A stretch of 64,000 nt of DNA from Stictocephala bisonia (Eukaryota; Arthropoda; Insecta; Hemiptera; Membracidae), in the NCBI GenBank assembly GCA_035578905.1, contig JAQJVL010000173.1, positions 310,001 to 374,000 of the forward strand. The letters are read 5' to 3'. Positions 58,400-64,000 of the stretch are shown piece after piece. The notes below the pieces were generated by a model. The model ran no database searches and was not told the DNA's origin. It saw only the letters and a list, made by a program, of their open reading frames with translations. The translations under genes and the position numbers were made by a program. The first letter of the stretch is position 1, and each line of letters starts with the position of its first letter.

Positions 58400-60345
58400 A
58401 CGATGTTTTTTGTTACAATTGTACTACGATATCAAACGCAAGTCATAGATATACCTATTCTTTTACGTCATCGAATATAGTGGAATATATCAAAAATAGT
58501 TTCCCTCTTTTCTTCCTAAGTATTAACTGAAATATGCTGCTGATAGGCGCGAATATATTTCATTTACAAAAACAATCACTAAGAAAGATAGTACACCCAA
58601 CAAAGCAATTGACGTCTTCGAAATACAAATATTCAAATGCAAGACATATTGTAATTTTAAAGAATATAATATTAAAATGTGCAAACAAAGCAAAAGCTCA
58701 ATGAACGAAATGCATCGACTACATTCGGAATTTACGTCATAGCCAACCAGCCGTACCTGGTGATTCCATAAGAATAGCATTGTTAAGTAGGCGTTAGCGC
58801 GAATGTCTAACGTGAATTGCAAACATCCAAACAGATTTAAAACCTTGGGAAACTTTATATGGAATTATCGTATTAAGTTTCGTAGAAAAAATAGTAATAG
58901 GTTTTCTCATGAGAAACAACAAACAAAGGATGAGCTACTGACGAACATACAGGAAATGAGCCGAAGGATCGTTTCGAAATATTTGGTGTAAAGGATGTTT
59001 AACTATGTGCAAATGTTATAGTATACTAGGCATATTCTAAGTAGGTACACACAAAACTTATTTATGTAGATTTCTGAACTATTCATAATTTCTTAAAGAC
59101 CATTTTGTATTTATATACTTTGGGGTTCACGATAGTTTGTAAACCTTTTAGGCGACTATATCAATCGGTAATTTAAATGTCACCCTGATGATACATTGCA
59201 AATAAGCTATTTTACCGTACTAGATACAATGTTTTGATAATACGTATTTTGAATTTACAACGTCCCGAACATGAAGATACATAAAGTGCTCTCCAGCGAG
59301 AACAAGGTAGACACCATTTTGCGAGGAAGATGAGTTATTCCCAGAAAAGAATTCTTTAGTTTTCGATACAAAACCAGTTTTGCACCTCTCCCCTCCCTTC
59401 TCCTTTGGTTTGTCAGCAATGTACCGCCAGAAACGTCTGGAGGAAATAAGCAACAGCCAGCCCAGCGTTACTACACCTATATACATGACAATCCTGTGAC
59501 GCTGAACTGACAATTTGATCCTGAGAAATGTACATGCCCTTGTCCACCCACCTCCGACAACTCTCTACCAGGACATCAATTCAAAACCCCCTTTTTATGA
59601 ATCTCTTGTACAACGTCATACTACTGCAAGTTAACCGTAACACCTTGTGTGTGACTAACGTCATATGTGAAAAAAGCATAAAGAATACGCTCAGATCACT
59701 TCCTTGAAGCATACCTGACTTACTAATTTGTTTATTGGAATTAGCTGACTAAAACGTACTGAGTATCCCGCAAAGTAGTGTTATCGAAGAGACCTGCAGT
59801 GTTCCTACAACACTAGGATTTATTTAAACTATGATTGAATAAAGATAATAATGCAAATACAGTAGCTTCACAAAGTCAGGATTCTATAATATAAAATCCG
59901 ATGATAAGTGGTGAACGTTGAACGCCGTTAGTAGGACGCTGCAGATGAGTACTGTCTGAGAGAATACAACCATAAACTTTTTGTTCCGTTGCGTAACATT
60001 TACTGAGTTTGTAATACTGCCCTTAAACCGAAATTTACACACTTTATGGCGGTAACAAAAGTGTTCAGAATTTCACAAAGATAATTTGTTTTCATCATTT
60101 TTCAAAAGCCATATAGAAATATGATATAAAAAAGTTACTGGGAGCGCAAGGTATTATTTTTTTTATTCATAGATAAAAAAATTGTCATTAAAACCACGTA
60201 AAACTACAGTTAACAGTTTAAAATATTTTGATTGTTTTTTTATTAGAGAAGAACGCGTCTGTGTAGAAAAAACGTCTAACTATCTTTTCTTTTACATTGG
60301 CCTAAGCGATTTAGTTCCAGCGGATATATTTGTTTATTATGTGGT
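58400..60345. other. Mostly non-coding; two unassigned frames
   Basis: The minus-strand frame 59513-59220 (97 codons) begins with a hydrophobic run, IVMYIGVVTLGWLLLI, followed by basic residues, like a membrane anchor, but no family is seen. The frame 58803-58991 is basic. Neither has a supporting splice context. Confidence 0.25.
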
Positions 60346-60480
60346 TTTTTAGTTTACAAATGTATTTTACCTCCGAGCTGTCTAAACCAATCTTTATGAA
60401 ACTCGCTAGACTATGCATGTTAAGATAATAGAGGCCTATTCTAGGGGAAGAAATTAACTTGATCCGATTTGAAATTGTAA
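60345..60480 (+). mobile_element. Fragment of the Tc1/mariner-like foldback MITE
   Basis: TTTACCTCCGAGCTGTCTAA … TCTTTATGAAACTCGCTA, GCATGTTAAGATAAT and AACTTGATCC match one inner arm of the element at 31215-31709. The terminal ends are not visible here. Confidence 0.6.
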
Positions 60481-60942
60481 AAAGAACATGGCAAATAATT
60501 GAAAAAATTTAAAACTGGGTACAGAAATGGGTCAAAATGGTGAATTAAGGTGTTTTCCCAGTTTTTCGTTATAAACTTATATTCTACGAAATAAACAGTT
60601 TTATTATTTCATCGTGAGACTAGAAATGCAGTAACCTTCTTATATTATGTTAACACAAGTAAAATGTAAGGCAGCAATACAATACACCTTTGATCGGACC
60701 TTCCTTCAACGGTGATACAATCAGTGGAATAAACACTATTACTCCAAAAGTGAAGAGCAGAGAAGAGAACAAGTCAAATGGGAGTTTAAACAGAAACGAA
60801 GGGAGGGGGCTGTTTACCGAGATGAGCGATCTATAGACTCCTCTCCTGACCTCAAACAATGATGGGTTCAAAACAGATTCGATAATCTGGAAGCCAACAC
60901 AAACGTCCATTACCCACCAACCTACTCTGCATTAACAAATAA

Positions 60943-61010
60943 ATATTAAGAAGAAGGGACTTTTTAAGTCCCAACTTCGCCTGTTTGAATAAAGACGTAT
61001 TTCATTTCAT
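60943..61010 (+). mobile_element. Non-LTR element 3' end with stem-loop and TTTCA tail, copy 2
   Basis: AAGAAGGGACTTTTTAAGTC with CC (stem-loop), AACTTCGCCTG, AATAAAGACGTATTTCATTT. Same order as at 14289-14366 on the other strand. Upstream sequence is not similar. Confidence 0.6.
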
Positions 61011-62690
61011 AATTCAAGGTCATTCAAAATGTTGCATTAGCAACGCAACAAACTCCAAAATAGAACTAAGTTGAGCTAGTCTATAAAAAAAATAAATGGT
61101 TCCAAAGAATTGGCACTAACTTACCCCCGTATTAAACAAAAAAAATCAAAACTATGAAAATTACCAGTTTGATTCCCAAATATGTTTTTTGCCATAACTA
61201 AAGAACTAGTCATGTTAGAGACATGCGGTTTCTACTAAAATGGTTTATATAGTAATTCACATATTTTCTGAAAATGTTATCAAAATCGTTAGAGCAGTAT
61301 TGAGAAAATTTCAAAAAAGTGAAAAATTGTCTGGAGATATTGGCTAAATAGACATGCATACCAAATTACATAAAAATTTATCTATCCGTTTGGTCTCCAC
61401 CGAACTGCACATACCCACAGGCAGACAAAAATGTTTTTTTTCGAAAAAAAACTTTTTGGGAATCAGTGAACCCTAAAATGGATTTTAGAGTACATGAGCC
61501 CTTGTTGTGTATTCTGTTACTTTCTCCCATATGCGTTAGCATAGAGAAAGTATTGAGATCGCCAAAAAAAGTTTACAAGTTGGTTTAAAAATCCATTTTA
61601 GGGTCCACTGATCCCCAAACGTTTTTTTTTTATTCAATTAACCCATCATTTCGATTTCAATTTATTTAGACATTTAATTGTTGAGGTGATCCCACTAAAA
61701 ATAAACTACCATGGTAAGAAATATATTGTTTTAACTCTATCTGCGACCTACTGAGTCGTCGATCAAAGCACAGCACGCCAATAAAAAATTTCACACGAAA
61801 AAATCAAAATTTCATTCAACAACAAACAGTTAACTCAATTCTAATTATTACTACCTCGATTTCCATAGTTTCGATCTCACATCTCCGATACTGTTGACGG
61901 ACACGATCAGTATGTCAAACAGGTAAGTCCAGAAGTAGGCCAGGCACACCGCCCTTCCTCCCTCCCACGCAGTTACACAGTTACAATGCCTTCCGCCTCA
62001 TCTCGATTCTTCCTTTCCTCTACAGTTCGGGGGCTTTCCGTTCTTTTTGCCGACTTCTTTGTGCGGAATTTCTGAGAACTGGCCAGCTGAATTAAGAGGG
62101 CGAACCTCTGCCGCAGCTTCCTTGGGCGTAATTTCACGAAACTGGACAATTATTGATAAAATATTTTATAATTTCTTGCATATTATAGATACAAAAATAT
62201 GTTATATCAGACTCGACGGGCATTGCAATACTGTATTGCACTAGTAGTTTTTGTTTGGATAGTTTTCATAAAACTACAAATTAATACAATACGAAAAAAG
62301 AAGTAAAAACTTATTACAAACTTAAAGTTTAGGATCGGGAGGGACCAACGGTGTTTGAGCAGTAACCCCCCCCCCCTTGAAGATAGATGTAAATTTACTT
62401 TAGACATCCATCCAAGTGTCGATACAATATACGTCCCGGCCAGGGCATACCGCGGGACAAAGAGTATATAAAAATTTTGACGAATCAAGACGGCTAGCAA
62501 CCCTGTTATGTTATATATATCATATGTTACCCCTTTTAAATCCAGAACTCTTTGAGAACTGAAATTAACAAATTGTTATGTAGCAATCACTTAAATTAAT
62601 CAAGTAGTCCTTGATTAGTCCAATTTTTAAAATCCTGGTCACAAAACATTATTCCGACAGTTTACGGCTACTAAGTGATTGAGCAACGAG
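61011..62690. other. Non-coding sequence
   Basis: Mostly AT-rich, with a GC-richer stretch at 61930-62130 and a C-run at 62369-62377. Two sentences of sequence near 61450 and 61590 (ATGGATTTTAGAGT and CATTTTAGGGTCCACTGA) form an imperfect inverted pair: CAGTGAACCCTAAAATGGAT at 61466 and ATCCATTTTAGGGTCCACTG at 61590. This is possibly a small foldback repeat. Confidence 0.35.
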
Positions 62691-62694
62691 AGAA

Positions 62695-62990
62695 AAAATC
62701 AGGTAAAGACTGGATCAGCCAAGACCGTTCGTCACGATTTGTGTTGGGCAACCACGACAGGCAGATCCATCCATAATGGGAGTTTGGTGTTGGTGTCACC
62801 CACCGCAGCAATCTGCCACAAAGACCAGGAAGGAGATGTACTCCAGCTCCGTGCTGGACCCTCCTGGGGTGGTCCGGTCTCCTTTCTCAAGGTCTCGGGT
62901 GTCACGCCACTGGCCATCTCTTTCGCATACGTTATTAGATCTGTATTAAAACTCTCAGAAAAAAAACTGTTTGTAAAAACGTAGATTGTT
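62695..62990 (-). other. GC-rich stretch open on both strands, unidentified
   Basis: About 250 bases are richer in GC than the flanks. On the minus strand a frame reads KEMASGVTPETLRKETGPPQ and LWQIAAVGDTNTKLPLWMDL, ending in TGA. On the plus strand an overlapping frame reads HNGSLVLVSPTAAICHKDQE. Neither is recognised. It may be an exon, a fragment of a retroelement, or a structured RNA gene. Confidence 0.25.
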
Positions 62991-64000
62991 CTCAATCTTA
63001 AACAATACATTAAAAAATAAATGCATTTATTATGACCAACAAGCATGTTTCTCGTTCTCGTTGATCTACGCAACAATTCTAAAAAATATGATTAACTTGT
63101 TAATAGGAATGGCTCGCTATCCATTTCCAATCTATTTGTAGTCTAATGAATTTTGCATATGAGGCACGACAACAGTTAGTACTAAGTAGTTAGCTTGTTG
63201 TTTTACATTGCCTATTAAAATCCTGTATTGTTTAATGACCTTGAAATAAAGTCACTTGTATTGAACAGCCAATAGACGTAAACAATGTTATGACCTTTCA
63301 CTGCTGTCAACTGAGTCTCTCGTCAATTTTATGACAATAGGATTGGATTCATGACACAAGATGTTTCATTGGCGTTATTCTGCAATATCACAATATTAAT
63401 GAGTAAATAGGCTAATAATTTATAACATTAGTATCACTTAAATGTTATTTTGTTGCCACTATTAATTTATAATAAACGCACAGTTGCAGATAAAATGCAA
63501 TTATTGCATTTGAAGTAGGCCCTAACTAAACTGAATACTTTTAGTTTAAGTATAGGCTACTAAAAGCTTTCAGCCGGAATCGTACAGAACGCAGCTACTA
63601 TAACTTACAAACATGAACAGTTGTAACTGGCTAAATCGGGACCAATTGTCAACAGCAAAACGAATCTGTAACCACCGCTACTATCGCAACTGGTTGTGAG
63701 ATAGCTGTTGAGGATAAAAAATGGGGACAATAGCGTTTCGAATTGGGAACAACGTTTCTAACAGTCAGTGATAGGAGAACGGTACCTTAGGTTTGAGAAG
63801 ATGTTGGCACAAGCAATTGGTGGTATACAATAACACACTTACACAGCAAGGTGGCAGACAAAACAATTAAACAGCTGATTACAAAAATACACTAAAACTG
63901 CAACACGTGGTTACTTCGTAAACAAGAACTGCTTAACCTAAAAACTAACACAATCACAATAAGTTTGGAAATGAACTGTTAAAAAGTAACCACACTGCTC
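62991..64000. other. Non-coding right edge
   Basis: AT-rich sequence without exon, element end or array that I can support. Confidence 0.35.

Noticed and set aside
59220..59513. 97-codon minus-strand frame with a membrane-like segment
   Set aside because: One hydrophobic run is not enough; no family or exon structure.
61110..61135. Minus-strand donor GGGG|GTAAGT as a Mob2 first exon
   Set aside because: Upstream sequence has no ATG in the required phase and is T-rich.

Overview
This is an AT-rich, intron- and repeat-dominated eukaryotic window, almost certainly from an arthropod and probably an insect. Four things point that way: a single recognisable exon of a Mob2-type kinase activator with canonical GT-AG borders, a piggyBac element in a TTAA target, tRNA-derived SINEs, and LINE remnants with TTTCA or GAATT tails. 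There is no bacterial gene organisation: no operons, no ribosome-binding sites and no CRISPR. I cannot name the species from the sequence. Most long open frames are by-products of tandem repeats whose period is divisible by three.

Host genes. The only confident host coding sequence is a 54-codon Mob2 exon at 1687-1850 on the minus strand. Its next downstream exon lies left of the window. Much of the window is therefore probably the 5' intron and alternative-promoter territory of this gene. A good candidate alternative first coding exon sits at 12514-12557 (minus). It has an ATG, 14 further codons and a GTGAGT donor in the phase that joins the Mob2 exon. CpG-rich patches near 32.9-33.2, 57.3-57.5 and 58.2-58.4 kb could be promoters or 5' UTR exons. 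Two plus-strand stretches (29805-29888 and 55788-56000) look like exons of something unrecognised.

Mobile elements. A full-length piggyBac element (37102-39885) keeps both ends and its TTAA flanks, but its transposase is broken by three frameshifts and a stop codon. An unrelated 870-bp piggyBac-type MITE sits at 3377-4246. A 947-bp non-autonomous Helitron (48382-49328) carries a 36-bp minisatellite and a perfect 58-nt palindrome. That minisatellite recurs at three other places. There is also a self-complementary Tc1/mariner-like foldback element (31215-31709), a 100-bp hAT MITE (15803-15902), a 545-bp TIR element (51903-52447), several SINE families, and LINE fragments at 13.99, 17.9, 23.9-25.3 and 43.3 kb, with a possible LINE gag zinc knuckle at 45.6 kb.

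Tandem arrays. There are many arrays with different units: 213 bp x about 10 (18.8-20.9 kb), 111 bp x 4.4 (35.5-36.0), 85 bp x about 10.5 (41.36-42.26), 97 bp x 4 (46.5-46.9), 105/106 bp x 11 with two alternating unit types (50.0-51.2), 51 bp x about 9 (56.4-56.8), 36 bp (4.5, 14.4 and 48.7 kb) and a roughly 37-bp relative at 6.9 kb. I see no convincing new multi-gene system. The most unusual material is the satellite and minisatellite content, the Helitron carrying one of these repeats, and the possible Mob2 alternative start.
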